NCBI RefSeq assembly: GCF_003073175.1 | Contig: NZ_QBBX01000013.1 | Location: 30,984 to 94,983 of the forward strand | Length of the DNA: 64,000 nucleotides | From: Peribacillus acanthi | GTDB lineage: Bacteria > Bacillota > Bacilli > Bacillales > DSM-1321 | Reading direction: 5' to 3' | Shown: piece by piece, positions 1-9,840 of the stretch | How the letters are laid out: every line of letters starts with the position of its first letter | Numbering within the stretch: the stretch's first letter is position 1 | Position numbers and translations under genes: made by a program | The notes under the pieces: model-generated | Seen by the model: only the letters and a program-made list of their open reading frames with translations | Told to the model about the DNA's origin: nothing | Databases searched by the model: none

Positions 1-87
1 GTCGATGGAGGAATTCTATTTACCAAGTCAGATTGTTCGAGTGATACCGATTATTGGGAAGATGATTTTTATATCAAGTACCCGTAA
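1..87 (+). CDS. C-terminal end of an unidentified protein (partial)
   Basis: Reading frame 1 is open from the first base of the window and stops with TAA at 85-87, giving 28 residues rich in aspartate and aromatics (it ends FYIKYP). The next gene starts 36 bases later on the same strand with no visible terminator between them, so this could be the gene ahead of the dynamin operon. Too little is present to identify it, and chance openness of a 28-codon frame is possible. Confidence 0.35.
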   Translation, partial: VDGGILFTKSDCSSDTDYWEDDFYIKYP

Positions 88-123
88 ATAATAGGATCAG
101 AAATAAACAATGGGGGAGTAAAT

Positions 124-2037
124 TTGTCACAATCATTACAAATTTTTGAAGAAAAAAAAGAACGTGTTATCAAACAACTTATGAGGTTGGATGATTTAGC
201 TGAAGAGATGAACCTGCCTCATTCGAGTAAGCAGGTAACGGATGCGATATTGACCCTACATCGGGAACAATTTGAGCTGATTGTGGTGGGGGAGTTTTCT
301 AATGGGAAATCGACGTTTGTCAATGCCTTACTCGGAAAAGAAATCCTTCCCTCATCGGTCAAGCCAACGACAGCCATCTTGAATAAAATCTATTACAATG
401 ATGAACCGAAATTCAGGTTGCACTATCGGAATCCTAAATTAGCCCCTAAAGTGGTCAATGAAGAACTTTTCAAGAAGATCGTGGCTCCCGGCGAGCCTAC
501 AGAAGGTGATGAGAATGGTCTTTTATATATTAAAAGATCGATAGAACTAATCAAATCAATTGACCACGCAGAAATTGGATATCCATTGCCTTTATGCAGG
601 AACAATATTGTCATCATCGATAGCCCAGGAACAAATGACCTCGACCCGGCCCGTGAAGCCATCACGAACCATTATATTCCGAAAAGCGATGCTGCCATCA
701 TCGTATTGAATGCAACCCGCGCCTTATCGGCTTCGGAACTGAGCTTTTTAAGGGATCGAATCTTATCATCTGATATCGACAAGATTTTCTTTGTCATTAA
801 TTTTCTGGATTATCTTCGAACGGAAGAGGACGTCCAGAAGGTCTACCACTATGTAAAGAATGAGCTAAACGAAATCGTAAAGGAACCGAAAATATTTTTT
901 GTTTCATCTCGCCATGCCCTTTTGCAGCGTCGCTTGGCCAGTGGGGATGTGTTACCGAAGCAACGGAGACCCTTACTCCCTCTAGAAAAAACAGGATTCC
1001 AAGCATTTGAATCTGCTTTGCTGGACTTCTTACAATATGAGCGTGGGGCAGCAAAGCTTGAGAAACCCATTAAGAGCGGATTAAAGATTTCGAAGGAAAT
1101 CCTAGAAAAACATATTCCGTTTGAACGCATGAGTTTAAACAATAATATCTCTGATTTACAGGAACAGACGAAACAATTGAATGATCAGTTGGAACATACA
1201 CGTCATATCGGTAAAAATACGGCTCATAGCATCCGGATGAAAATGATCCAGGAAGGTAGCAATATCAAAAGGTGGTATGAGCAAGAACTACGTAAGATTG
1301 CCGATAAGGCCGACGTAACGTTACAAACACATTATTATAAAGGGTGTCATGTGGATAGTGTAAGAAGGGAAATCGAATTGGCTACGGCACCATTAGAAAA
1401 AGACTTGCATGAATCCTTTAAAAATAAAATCGAAACACAAATTTCAACGATTATTACCGTTGAGAGTAGAGAACTTGAGAATGCGTTCACCATGTTTGAT
1501 GATCAATTCTCTTCCATGTTAACGGCAGACTCAGGAGAGTATACGGCGGGTCAATTGATGAACCTAATATCCAGTCACGGAGGAAAAATAACCGGGTTAT
1601 TCATTGCCAGCACCATTATCAGTACGTTTTGGCTTTTGCCTGGTGCATTACTGTTAGGCGGCTTGATTGTAGTTGGAGGTTTCATTTTAGACGGAATCAA
1701 TGCATTTGCTAGCATTTTTAATGGCCGTGATCATGTGGAAGAGAAATTGAAAAGAGAAGTCGACCGTCGATTTAGGGAGCCTATCTCTGAAAAAACTAAA
1801 CAGTTTGAACGTGAATGGTCTAACGTCTCTTTAAAGGTCGTGGAACAATATGAAGAAATCGTTAAGCAACAAATTCAAGAAAAAGAGAACCAGTTGGATA
1901 TCTTAATCAAAAATAATCAGATGTCGACTCTTGAGATAGAAGAGTTAATGGCGAAACTCAGCCAGCGTGAAAATAAAGTGAAGGAAATTATCGTCGAACT
2001 CGAAAATAGTTTCCTGAGAGAGAAAGTGGGGGTGTGA
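124..2037 (+). CDS. Bacterial dynamin-like GTPase (first of a tandem pair)
   Basis: This is a large GTPase of the dynamin superfamily, expected to bind and remodel membranes on GTP hydrolysis. The P-loop GEFSNGKST is at about residues 56-64, followed by the G2-type threonines in KPTTA and the G3 motif DSPGTND at about 166-172. The G4 position reads NFLD, unlike the usual TKxD, which is common in bacterial members. A long helical stretch follows, with a hydrophobic paddle-like segment at about residues 488-530 and a C-terminal coiled coil. The length of 637 residues fits bacterial dynamin-like proteins. The TTG start is supported by GGGGGAG at 112-118. One base separates its stop from the next gene, a second dynamin, so the two are probably co-translated. 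Paired bacterial dynamins such as LeoA-type and CjDLP1/2 are known to form hetero-oligomers, and the same is inferred here. Confidence 0.9.
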   Translation: MSQSLQIFEEKKERVIKQLMRLDDLAEEMNLPHSSKQVTDAILTLHREQFELIVVGEFSNGKSTFVNALLGKEILPSSVKPTTAILNKIYYNDEPKFRLHYRNPKLAPKVVNEELFKKIVAPGEPTEGDENGLLYIKRSIELIKSIDHAEIGYPLPLCRNNIVIIDSPGTNDLDPAREAITNHYIPKSDAAIIVLNATRALSASELSFLRDRILSSDIDKIFFVINFLDYLRTEEDVQKVYHYVKNELNEIVKEPKIFFVSSRHALLQRRLASGDVLPKQRRPLLPLEKTGFQAFESALLDFLQYERGAAKLEKPIKSGLKISKEILEKHIPFERMSLNNNISDLQEQTKQLNDQLEHTRHIGKNTAHSIRMKMIQEGSNIKRWYEQELRKIADKADVTLQTHYYKGCHVDSVRREIELATAPLEKDLHESFKNKIETQISTIITVESRELENAFTMFDDQFSSMLTADSGEYTAGQLMNLISSHGGKITGLFIASTIISTFWLLPGALLLGGLIVVGGFILDGINAFASIFNGRDHVEEKLKREVDRRFREPISEKTKQFEREWSNVSLKVVEQYEEIVKQQIQEKENQLDILIKNNQMSTLEIEELMAKLSQRENKVKEIIVELENSFLREKVGV

Positions 2038-2038
2038 G

Positions 2039-3808
2039 ATGACCGTAACATTGGATAAAAAAGAGAAATTGATCAACATCCTTCATCAGGCAAAGACCGT
2101 GTCGTCTGATATAGCCTATCCCGGTGAAGAAGCCTTTCGAGTAATCGAAAAAGATATAGAAGAGGATTCTTTTATGGTCGTAACGGTAGGGGAATTCAAC
2201 AATGGAAAGTCAACATTCCTGAATGCCTTACTGGGAGAAGATATACTCCCTACAGGTGTCACCCCAACGACGGCAACGATTAATGCCCTCCTATGGGGAG
2301 AAAAGCAAGGATTCCAAATCATTAAACAAGGTGTTGCAGAAAAAGAACCTGTAAAATTAGAACATCTAGAACACTATATGGCATCCAGTGAGTTTTCTTT
2401 TGATGAAGTCGATTATCTAAAAATTCAAACTCCATCTCCACTATTAGAAAACCATTTAGTCCTGATTGATACACCTGGTTTAAATGATATTAATCGTCTT
2501 CGTTCTTCCATTACCTATCAATTCATACCGAAAGCGGATGTCGTGTTTTTCGTATTGAACATGACAGCCCCTGTTAGAAAGACCGAATACACCTTCCTTT
2601 CTGAGACTTTATTGAAGCAAGGGTTAGACCGCATCATATTCATCGCCAATTTTGTGGATAGAATGGATGAAGAGGAAATAGAAGAAGTATTGCTTGAAAT
2701 TCAAAAAAGGATTGAATCCGGTACAGGCATGAAAGAAGTGGAAATTTTCCCGTTATCTGCCTTCGAAGCGTTGGAAGGTAAGATGAATCAGGACGATGAC
2801 CTTGTTCAACTATCGGGAATCTTGCCAATCGAATCCAGGATGGAACAGCTTTGCCATTCGGGTTCAAGAAGTGAAGAAAAGTACAAGCGTTATAAAACCA
2901 GAGCTATCCATTCCTTAAGTCAATTGCAACAATTCATAGAGCAAAGGTTAGACATGAATGGGAAGGAAGTGGAAGCACTAAGGAAGGACTTCGAACAAAT
3001 TGAACAATGGAAGGACCAACATGGGCAACGAGAGCAAGTATTAGAGCGCTATATCCAGGAACGGAAGTTGGAAATTCTTTTCATGGTCACAAAGTCCATT
3101 GGTCACTTATTCGACCAAATACATGATGAAGTAGAAGAAAGGATTGAATTCTATAATGGCCCCGATATCAATGGCTTTTTAACATCCCAGCTGCCGCTCT
3201 CCATTAAAAAAATGATGAAACAGTGGATTGAAGTCTATTCCGACAAAATACATATTTTACTAGGGAAACTAGAAATAGAAATCTCCTCCGGTTTATCGAA
3301 GTCATTTCAAGAACAGGTAAAAATCCATAGTTATAGGGATTATAGAATTTCCGAAGAACAAGAAATAGAGTTTCATAATCAAGAAACGATGGATCCATTG
3401 GTGACCTCAGGCCTGTTAGTAGGAGGTGTAAGTACACTTGCTATGATTCTAGGAGGGCCTATATTGATACCTATTATTGGAATGGCAGGTCTTCCATTCA
3501 TTCAGAAGAAAATGCTCAAGATTCAATTGGACACTATCAAGCCTGAAATTAAATCAGAAGCAAGGAAACAACTATTTTATGTCAAAGACTCCTTTACGGC
3601 TTCTGTTGAAAGCTATATTGAGAGGTCAATCCACGAGATAAAGGAGGAAACGTTAAAACAGTTTAGCGTTCAAACGACCAGGATGATGCACTCACTTGAA
3701 AGTGAAATACGAAATAAACAGAAGGATAGAGACATCCAACTCGAACAAGAAAAGATACTCCTTGATTCAAAAGCAATAGTGAACGGATTAGTAAAAGAAT
3801 TACAATAA
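2039..3808 (+). CDS. Bacterial dynamin-like GTPase (second of a tandem pair)
   Basis: Second dynamin-superfamily GTPase of 589 residues. The P-loop GEFNNGKST lies at about 51-59, TPTTAT supplies the switch-I threonine, and the G3 motif DTPGLND lies at about 144-150. A hydrophobic, glycine-rich segment at about residues 453-487 is the likely membrane-inserting paddle, and the C-terminus is a charged coiled coil. It starts one base after the stop of the preceding dynamin; the ribosome site GTGGGGG lies inside that upstream gene, which points to translational coupling. The two GTPase domains are clearly related but diverged, consistent with an obligate heteromeric pair. Its specific cellular task (membrane repair, phage resistance, vesiculation) cannot be read from the sequence. 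Confidence 0.9.
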   Translation: MTVTLDKKEKLINILHQAKTVSSDIAYPGEEAFRVIEKDIEEDSFMVVTVGEFNNGKSTFLNALLGEDILPTGVTPTTATINALLWGEKQGFQIIKQGVAEKEPVKLEHLEHYMASSEFSFDEVDYLKIQTPSPLLENHLVLIDTPGLNDINRLRSSITYQFIPKADVVFFVLNMTAPVRKTEYTFLSETLLKQGLDRIIFIANFVDRMDEEEIEEVLLEIQKRIESGTGMKEVEIFPLSAFEALEGKMNQDDDLVQLSGILPIESRMEQLCHSGSRSEEKYKRYKTRAIHSLSQLQQFIEQRLDMNGKEVEALRKDFEQIEQWKDQHGQREQVLERYIQERKLEILFMVTKSIGHLFDQIHDEVEERIEFYNGPDINGFLTSQLPLSIKKMMKQWIEVYSDKIHILLGKLEIEISSGLSKSFQEQVKIHSYRDYRISEEQEIEFHNQETMDPLVTSGLLVGGVSTLAMILGGPILIPIIGMAGLPFIQKKMLKIQLDTIKPEIKSEARKQLFYVKDSFTASVESYIERSIHEIKEETLKQFSVQTTRMMHSLESEIRNKQKDRDIQLEQEKILLDSKAIVNGLVKELQ

Positions 3809-3840
3809 CCAGTATATTTTATCCTTAAGGAGAAATGAGC

Positions 3841-4221
3841 ATGTTTGAATTTTTGAATCAGTACCCTATATTACCAGCCGATTCTTTCGACAATCAGTTT
3901 GATTCGACAGATAGTCAGATTATCAATATTCCTGATTCCCAATCGAATTTGTCCATAAATAGCTTTGACCATGCCATGGCCGGTCAGGAAAATGCACAAT
4001 TGTTACATCATCATGACCCACTACTCCACGCCAATAAGTTCCAAATGCAACCCTTACATTTACATATGGTACAACCTCATTTTGTCGAAGGGTACGTACG
4101 AGCAGATGGCACAGTGGTAGATGGGTATTATCGAGATGGAAGTGGACAGGGTTATTTGCGTACCAATCCGGATGGAATCTTGGAAAATAATCTGGAGTAT
4201 GTAAGGAATAAATCGTATTAA
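3841..4221 (+). CDS. Small protein with C-terminal GYVRADGT/GYYRDG motif
   Basis: A 126-residue protein of unknown function in the dynamin operon. AAGGAG at 3827-3832 is 8 bases from the ATG at 3841 but only 2 from an in-frame ATG at 3835, so 3841 is preferred. The N-terminal part is polar and asparagine/serine rich. The middle is histidine rich (HHHDPLLHANK) and the C-terminus carries a GYVRADGT...GYYRDG...GYLRTNPDG run, a repeated Gly-Tyr/Arg pattern I have seen in small bacterial proteins of no assigned role. No signal peptide or membrane helix is visible. It lies 32 bases after the second dynamin and 42 before the large membrane protein, which suggests an accessory or cargo subunit of the same system. 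Confidence 0.7.
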   Translation: MFEFLNQYPILPADSFDNQFDSTDSQIINIPDSQSNLSINSFDHAMAGQENAQLLHHHDPLLHANKFQMQPLHLHMVQPHFVEGYVRADGTVVDGYYRDGSGQGYLRTNPDGILENNLEYVRNKSY

Positions 4222-4263
4222 CGGCAGGGAAGTTTTTAACATAATAATATACGGAGCGGATGA

Positions 4264-6525
4264 ATGAGACACTTACCGGTTTATACCCTAGATTTAGAAA
4301 CACGCCTTACAGTGGACAGTATTGCTTTTGATAGTGAAGAAGTTGAAAAATCTGAGATGGAGCTTTTGGTGTTTCCAATCTTCCGTGAAAAGATTAAAAG
4401 TAGACTGGAACAAGCGGATGATGCATTAAAGAATTCTGATCATAGCTTAGAATTATTGTTGTTAAATCGGGATATCGAAGTGATTATGGAAGTCGCCAGT
4501 CATTATGAATCCCTGTTGAAGGTAGAATTCGATTTTGGAACACCCTATAATGATATGGTTGAACGGAATCTAGCAGTTTATGATATGGCGCTAAGATATC
4601 GGTATGCATTAGGTTTATATGAAACGGATGAAAGCTTTTCTTCCTATTATTCTCGAAAAATGGGCGATTTTAAAGACTATCTAGAAGATTTCGAATCTAA
4701 CTATACATTGCCCACATTTATCTTTCCTTACGATGAAATTCCAGATGAAAGTCGGACAGAATATGTAGATGAACTATTAGACTCTTTAAGGAAATTAAGT
4801 GAAAAAGACGAAAGATATTTAAATGCAAGCCATGAAGTCCAACTACACCTTATGAAACTTGAACTGCCGACAAAATACGATTGGAGTATGTTTATTTCAG
4901 GATGGCGCTTTGGTTACTTAGAACAAAGAGCTATTCAAGCCGAGGTCATTATGCATTTGAAAAATGGTCTGCGCGAAGCTTATGTAGAGGAATATGAATG
5001 GAACATTCAAAAATATATAGATGCCTTATATGTCATGTACCATCATAACTTAACTGTTAGTGGTGTAGAAGTGGAAATATCCTTAGAGGACTTACCAAAG
5101 ATGGAGTATCTCGATGCAATGTTCATTCAATCGGGCATTTTAGGTGGGAGCATGTACCATGCTGCGGATGTATATGCAGACAATGTACGAATGCACGGTA
5201 CAAGAGGGCATGGGATAGCTGCAGAGAGAGCAAACCATATCATCGATCAAGCTTTATTCAAGGACGCATCGATTTTGGGAGATGACAATGTCAAGGACGG
5301 AGCAGACCGTATTGTCAATGGGGACTACATTCAGACGAAATATTGCAGCACCGGCGGAAAGTGTATTAGTGAATGTTTTGAAAAAGGAAAGTTCCGTTAT
5401 ACGTTAGACGGTAAACCGATGCAAATTGAAGTGCCCAAAGATCAATACGATCAAGCTTTGCAATCTATGCGTGACCGTATCAAAAATGGGGATATGGAAT
5501 ATCTAGGCATTACGGATCCAAAAGAGGCCGAGAAAATTATCCGAAAAGGCAACATTACCTATAAAACCGCTCAAAGAATCGCTAAGGCAGGTACGATTGA
5601 AGGCATTACCTTCGATGCGGCTAAAGGGATGGTAACAGGAATCCAAAGCTTTGGGATCTCTGCAACCATCTCCTTTGCAACAAGCATTTGGCGTGGGGAA
5701 GATGCGGATGAAGCACTGAACCAAGCTATGAAAGATGGTTCGAAAATATTCGGTCAGCATGTCATGCAGCATGTATTGACCCAACAGATTGGTAGAACGG
5801 CGATTGAAAAAAGCTTACGGCCTGCCACTGATTATGTGGTGAAAAATGTATTGGGAAGTAAAACATCCGCCCAAATTGTTAATGCATTTTTCCGTAATGC
5901 TGCTGGACAAGCACCCATTTATGGCGGAGCTGCGATGAATCATTTATCGAAGTTGATGCGAGGGAACATCGTTACGATGGCCATTACAACGGTTGTATTA
6001 TCCACCGGCAGTATTCTGGATATCGTCAATGGGAAGATTTCAGGAGGGCAATTCTTTAAGAATATCGGTACGACAGGTGCAAGTGTTGGGGGTGCCGCCA
6101 TTGGTGCATCCATTGGTTCCGTTGTTCCTGTGGTAGGTACGTTTATTGTTGGTGTCGTTGGGGGAGTCATAGGTGGTAAGTTGTCTAAGAAAGCATTAGA
6201 TAAAGTAATTGATGACGATTCCATACATACTATTGAAGTGTTAAAAGAGCAGTTCATGGTCAATATTGAAGAGTTACAACTAGATCGAGACGAGCTAAAC
6301 TTCATTGCTAATTATATCTTTGACCCAAAACAATTACCCAAACAATTAAAAAATATTTATGCAGCCTCAAGTTCGGAAGAATATATTTCTGGATGGATGG
6401 ACCCATATATCGAAGCAGTCTTAAAAGTACGCCCTAGAATAAATGATATTGGCCAATTAATAGAAGCACGCGAAATGGCGCTGACCGAAAACGGCATGGG
6501 ATCAACTGTTAAGGTGGAAAGGTAA
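4264..6525 (+). CDS. Large membrane-associated protein of the dynamin operon, glycine-zipper C-terminus
   Basis: A 753-residue protein that ends the operon; GGAG at 4253-4256 supports the ATG at 4264. The N-terminal ~270 residues are acidic and helical with no motif I recognise. A middle block (about residues 315-400) has a conserved-looking core with RGHGIAAERANH, KYCSTGGKCISECFEKG and LDGKPMQIEVP. Two moderately hydrophobic stretches follow, then a strongly glycine-rich membrane segment at about 599-640 (GASVGGAAIGASIGSVVP) resembling glycine zippers. From memory, similar proteins occur beside dynamin-like GTPases in other bacteria, but this was not checked. It may be a membrane anchor, pore-forming or effector component acted on by the GTPases; that is inference. 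No catalytic motif was identified. Confidence 0.75.
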   Translation: MRHLPVYTLDLETRLTVDSIAFDSEEVEKSEMELLVFPIFREKIKSRLEQADDALKNSDHSLELLLLNRDIEVIMEVASHYESLLKVEFDFGTPYNDMVERNLAVYDMALRYRYALGLYETDESFSSYYSRKMGDFKDYLEDFESNYTLPTFIFPYDEIPDESRTEYVDELLDSLRKLSEKDERYLNASHEVQLHLMKLELPTKYDWSMFISGWRFGYLEQRAIQAEVIMHLKNGLREAYVEEYEWNIQKYIDALYVMYHHNLTVSGVEVEISLEDLPKMEYLDAMFIQSGILGGSMYHAADVYADNVRMHGTRGHGIAAERANHIIDQALFKDASILGDDNVKDGADRIVNGDYIQTKYCSTGGKCISECFEKGKFRYTLDGKPMQIEVPKDQYDQALQSMRDRIKNGDMEYLGITDPKEAEKIIRKGNITYKTAQRIAKAGTIEGITFDAAKGMVTGIQSFGISATISFATSIWRGEDADEALNQAMKDGSKIFGQHVMQHVLTQQIGRTAIEKSLRPATDYVVKNVLGSKTSAQIVNAFFRNAAGQAPIYGGAAMNHLSKLMRGNIVTMAITTVVLSTGSILDIVNGKISGGQFFKNIGTTGASVGGAAIGASIGSVVPVVGTFIVGVVGGVIGGKLSKKALDKVIDDDSIHTIEVLKEQFMVNIEELQLDRDELNFIANYIFDPKQLPKQLKNIYAASSSEEYISGWMDPYIEAVLKVRPRINDIGQLIEAREMALTENGMGSTVKVER

Positions 6526-6747
6526 CGTCTTCCTTGAAAATCCCCACTAGGCATTCATGGGCGTAATCATAGCAGCATTTACAGGATTCCATAATAGAGG
6601 TTAGATAATCAGTAGATTGGAACCAATTGGGAAAGGAGTACGACTCTTGAAAGAGGGAATCCGTCCTTTTTTTAGGATTTTTCATGAAGTTGGAACTTTT
6701 AGTTCTCTAGTAATAGTCTTTTGAAAATATAGTAGGATTACGAGTTG

Positions 6748-6753
6748 TATAAT
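6748..6753 (+). promoter_or_regulatory. Candidate -10 box for the metallopeptidase gene
   Basis: TATAAT at 6748-6753 sits 44 bases before the chosen start at 6798. No -35 box at the usual 17-base spacing is convincing (TTGAAA at 6721-6726 leaves 21). The rest of the 270-base gap after the dynamin operon holds an imperfect hairpin with a T run at about 6640-6685 that could end that operon, but it is weak. Confidence 0.4.
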
Positions 6754-6797
6754 GGTAAATTTATACTATTAATATGAATTTTGGGAGGATACTAGTG

Positions 6798-7952
6798 TTG
6801 AAGAAATTAGTGATAGCCATAGTAATCTCCATGCTTTGCCTAACGGTAGTCGGGCCGCCTGCTTTGGGTGCCACCAAGACCCCAACCGTTGCGCAGCTCC
6901 AGAAAAAAGTGGCAGAGTTGACGAAACAGATTAAAAACTTGACCACTAGCATCAACCAAAGGACGAAAGAAAAAGCATCGTTGCAATCTCAAATTAAATC
7001 CAAAGATGGAACGATTCAGAAACAACAAAAGGAAATTCAACGTTTGAAAGAAATCATGGCAAATAAGGATGACTTAATTGAAGAAAAAGAAGCACTCATC
7101 CTGGAGCAAGAACTAAAAATGAAAAATCTTGAAACGTTGAGCCGTGCAGAGGTTCTCTTTACGGACGCAAATGGGAATACCGTGTCACAAGACACAAGTG
7201 GGGCCATCAAATGGTACGGTTTCAAGACGGACTATACCGTCATTTATCTCACCCAGCATGCATTCGATAAATTCCATTTCATCCTTGATTTGTCAGACAC
7301 TATTATGGAAGATATCGCCCCATATTTCGGGGTGAAAAAATTGCCACAACAAGTTCCAGTTTTTATTTCTTTCGATGAACCCGTAACGAAGACAAAGAGT
7401 GGGGAATATTTTGCAAGGGAAAAAAGGATTTTCATCAAAGGAGACTTCTTCAGGCCTTATAGTACTAGAGTGGAAGAGAATTTCATTGGGGTATATGTTC
7501 ATGAATTCGCTCATGCCTTCCAAGATGTAGCATTGGATTTGAACCCCATAAGGGATAAAAATCGGTCCAATATGATGTGGCTAAATGAAGGGATGGCCTG
7601 TTTTGTTGGACATCAATTCATCGATTATGCCAAATACAATCTTGAACAGGACCAAATCACCATGCGATACCAATATGATAAAGACGTCTATAAGGAACAA
7701 ATCATGGGTGACCTTAGAGCCACCAATAGCAATATCCAAACTATCAATAGTTTACCCAATGAGCATGTATACGCTGGATCTGCAATCTATGAATCTATGA
7801 TTTTCTATATAGAAGAAAAATATGGCCACAAGCTGTTTTTCGAATTCATTGAGAGTTTAAGGTCGCAAAGCGTACCAGAGGCACTACAGAAGCATTTTGG
7901 GGTAACCGAAGCGCAATTTATCGAGGATTGGAAAATATTTTTTGACTTATAA
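6798..7952 (+). CDS. Exported coiled-coil zinc metallopeptidase (HEFAH, MA clan-like)
   Basis: Secreted or surface-retained putative zinc peptidase of 384 residues. GGGAGG at 6783-6788 is 9 bases from the TTG at 6798, which gives a typical signal peptide start (MKKLVIAIV); a GTG at 6795 is an alternative. The signal peptide ends near ALGA. Residues about 30-110 form a heptad-rich coiled coil. The catalytic motif HEFAH falls at residues 235-239 and a glutamate in LNEG at about 264 is the probable third zinc ligand, as in gluzincin-type peptidases. The coiled coil may tether it to the envelope or drive oligomerisation. It has its own candidate promoter and terminator, so it need not be part of the upstream dynamin operon. 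The substrate is unknown. Confidence 0.8.
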   Translation: MKKLVIAIVISMLCLTVVGPPALGATKTPTVAQLQKKVAELTKQIKNLTTSINQRTKEKASLQSQIKSKDGTIQKQQKEIQRLKEIMANKDDLIEEKEALILEQELKMKNLETLSRAEVLFTDANGNTVSQDTSGAIKWYGFKTDYTVIYLTQHAFDKFHFILDLSDTIMEDIAPYFGVKKLPQQVPVFISFDEPVTKTKSGEYFAREKRIFIKGDFFRPYSTRVEENFIGVYVHEFAHAFQDVALDLNPIRDKNRSNMMWLNEGMACFVGHQFIDYAKYNLEQDQITMRYQYDKDVYKEQIMGDLRATNSNIQTINSLPNEHVYAGSAIYESMIFYIEEKYGHKLFFEFIESLRSQSVPEALQKHFGVTEAQFIEDWKIFFDL

Positions 7953-7963
7953 TTTAAAATGTA

Positions 7964-8019
7964 AAAAGCCCTATGATAAGATGATGGACATGTCCATTTA
8001 CCTGTATTATAGGGCTTTT
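7964..8019. terminator. Bidirectional terminator with inner palindrome
   Basis: The arms AAAAGCCCTAT (7964-7974) and ATAGGGCTTTT (8009-8019) pair perfectly, giving A and T tracts on both strands. The loop contains the perfect palindrome TGGACATGTCCA (7985-7996). It lies just after the metallopeptidase stop and beyond the 3' end of the convergent ATPase gene. Confidence 0.75.
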
Positions 8020-8124
8020 GCCTGCACAATAGGAATCATACTAATCGCCGTCGTTAGTGTAGGAGTTGCAATGAATGTGACATTGCAAGTTAAGGAATTA
8101 GAATCACCCAAAATAACAAATCAA

Positions 8125-9585
8125 TTACCTTCCAGTAGACCATTGTTCATACCCTTCTTTTTCAGCCTGACCCAATAGGTACAAAAATGCAAAGGCTGGA
8201 ATTCGAATGATTGAGGTATGGGTTTCATGTTTCGTTATTCCATAATCATCGTCATTTTTAGTAACCACAATCGCTCCTTTGGTTTGTGGATCGTTAGCCC
8301 AGTCGACTATCGCCTCATTCTCCGCGATGGTCGAATTATGCTTATACTTCACTTCAATCAAAATTCTCCCTATTGGGAAAGAAACAATGATATCGATTTC
8401 CTTCTGTGTTTTACTATCCCTGAAATAGCCAATGTCCAAATGTTGGGAATAGAAAAATGTATGGATATGTTTGTAAACAGCAGTTTCGATGATGATCCCC
8501 ATTTCAAGTGGATCGGTCAATACATCTTCGCCTAGCATTAAAACAGCGTTGCGGATGGCAGGGTCCGCCAAGTATACCTTAGGTTTTGATTTAAGTACTT
8601 TCTTCCCTTTCATTTCAATGGGCCTACTAGAGTAGATTAAGTTCGCTTGTTCCAGTAATTCCAAGTAGTTACTGATGGTTTGTCTAGATACCCCCACTTC
8701 TTTTGCTATGGTGTCTTGGACGACAATATTACTGCTTGTCATACAAAGGTATAGGAATATTTTTTCGAATTCAGCGACATTCCGGACATTGAATAATGAA
8801 ACGATGTCTCTTTTAATTACCTTATCCACAACATCTTCTCTTATGACTTTCTGCGCAAAAGAAATATCTTGGGTAACGGCCACTTCAGGAAATCCTCCTA
8901 TTAATAAATAGTGGTGGAAATGCCTTTGAAGTGGGGACAATGAAATCATCAATTTCGTTAAATCATTTGGCTTGAGTTGATTCAATGAAGTAGGCTTGAT
9001 TCCTTTAGGCAGAGAAGGTTTGCTTATCCCTAACAACTCAATGTACTCATAAAATGAAAGGGTAGGAACTTTAATCTGTGTCCATCGGCCGACTCCGCTT
9101 TCGGTCATTTTTGTAGATATGATCGGACTTGCAGAACCAGTAGCCACAATTTTGTAGTGAGGATGTTGGTCATACAGAGTCTTTAACCATGAATCCCAGT
9201 CCGAGGCATATTGTATCTCATCAAAAAATAGGAAAAGTTCATCAGGCGCATTGGAAATATTGTTCACGAAAACATCCAATATCTCGCCAATATTACATAG
9301 CTTTAACATAGGGTGATCGAATGAAACATATAACACCTGTTTAGGGGATGTCGTTTCCAGGACCTCTTCCATCATTTGATACATGATTGTAGTTTTCCCT
9401 ACACGCCTAGGACCAGATAAGATGACCTCCCTACGTATTTGTGGGTGGTAGAAAATCTTGTTCGCTTCGTAAAAAGCCAAACGCTTAACCGGTTTAGTCA
9501 AATTTTGGGGAATTACCCCCGTATTCCACCATGGATTAAAGCCAATCAACACTTTTAATATTTTTTCTTGAGGAATAAAAGACAT
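8125..9585 (-). CDS. AAA-family ATPase with DUF4143 C-terminus
   Basis: A 486-residue ATP-binding protein of the AAA_14 plus DUF4143 type, common in bacterial accessory genomes. Walker A GPRRVGKTT lies at about residues 58-66 and the Walker B stretch LFLFFDEIQYA at about 112-122. A helical middle (about 250-320) contains a winged-helix-like run (GVSRQTISNYLELLEQANLI), followed by the DUF4143 nuclease-fold region with a DIIV...ILIEVKYK block resembling a PD-(D/E)xK core. The function of these proteins is not settled; nucleic-acid transactions or toxin-antitoxin-like roles have been suggested. It stands alone on the minus strand between the metallopeptidase and a 420-base AT-rich gap. Confidence 0.88.
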   Translation of the reverse strand: MSFIPQEKILKVLIGFNPWWNTGVIPQNLTKPVKRLAFYEANKIFYHPQIRREVILSGPRRVGKTTIMYQMMEEVLETTSPKQVLYVSFDHPMLKLCNIGEILDVFVNNISNAPDELFLFFDEIQYASDWDSWLKTLYDQHPHYKIVATGSASPIISTKMTESGVGRWTQIKVPTLSFYEYIELLGISKPSLPKGIKPTSLNQLKPNDLTKLMISLSPLQRHFHHYLLIGGFPEVAVTQDISFAQKVIREDVVDKVIKRDIVSLFNVRNVAEFEKIFLYLCMTSSNIVVQDTIAKEVGVSRQTISNYLELLEQANLIYSSRPIEMKGKKVLKSKPKVYLADPAIRNAVLMLGEDVLTDPLEMGIIIETAVYKHIHTFFYSQHLDIGYFRDSKTQKEIDIIVSFPIGRILIEVKYKHNSTIAENEAIVDWANDPQTKGAIVVTKNDDDYGITKHETHTSIIRIPAFAFLYLLGQAEKEGYEQWSTGR

Positions 9586-9840
9586 GGTTTATATCACATC
9601 CGAATTTTTTTGTTAAGTATATTTTACACTTTTCCTAACTAAATTATAAGTATAATGTGCAAAAATACAGAGTTTTTGTCTTTTATACATATTTTATATG
9701 GATTAATTATCGGAGGTAATAAAAATTTTTTAGGGAGAAATAGTTGAAATTCAATATTTTTAATGTGAATTCAGACTGAACACCTGTACTTATAAAGGTA
9801 AAATACCACATTTCCTTTGATTAGAGAGCTTGGAGGAAAA

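Noticed and set aside
3923..4303. 126-codon minus-strand frame opposite the GYVR/GYYR gene
   Set aside because: Antisense shadow of a gene with a better ribosome site and operon position.
7942..8178. 78-codon plus-strand frame with a hydrophobic segment
   Set aside because: It lacks a ribosome site, runs through the bidirectional terminator and overlaps the 3' end of the ATPase gene.
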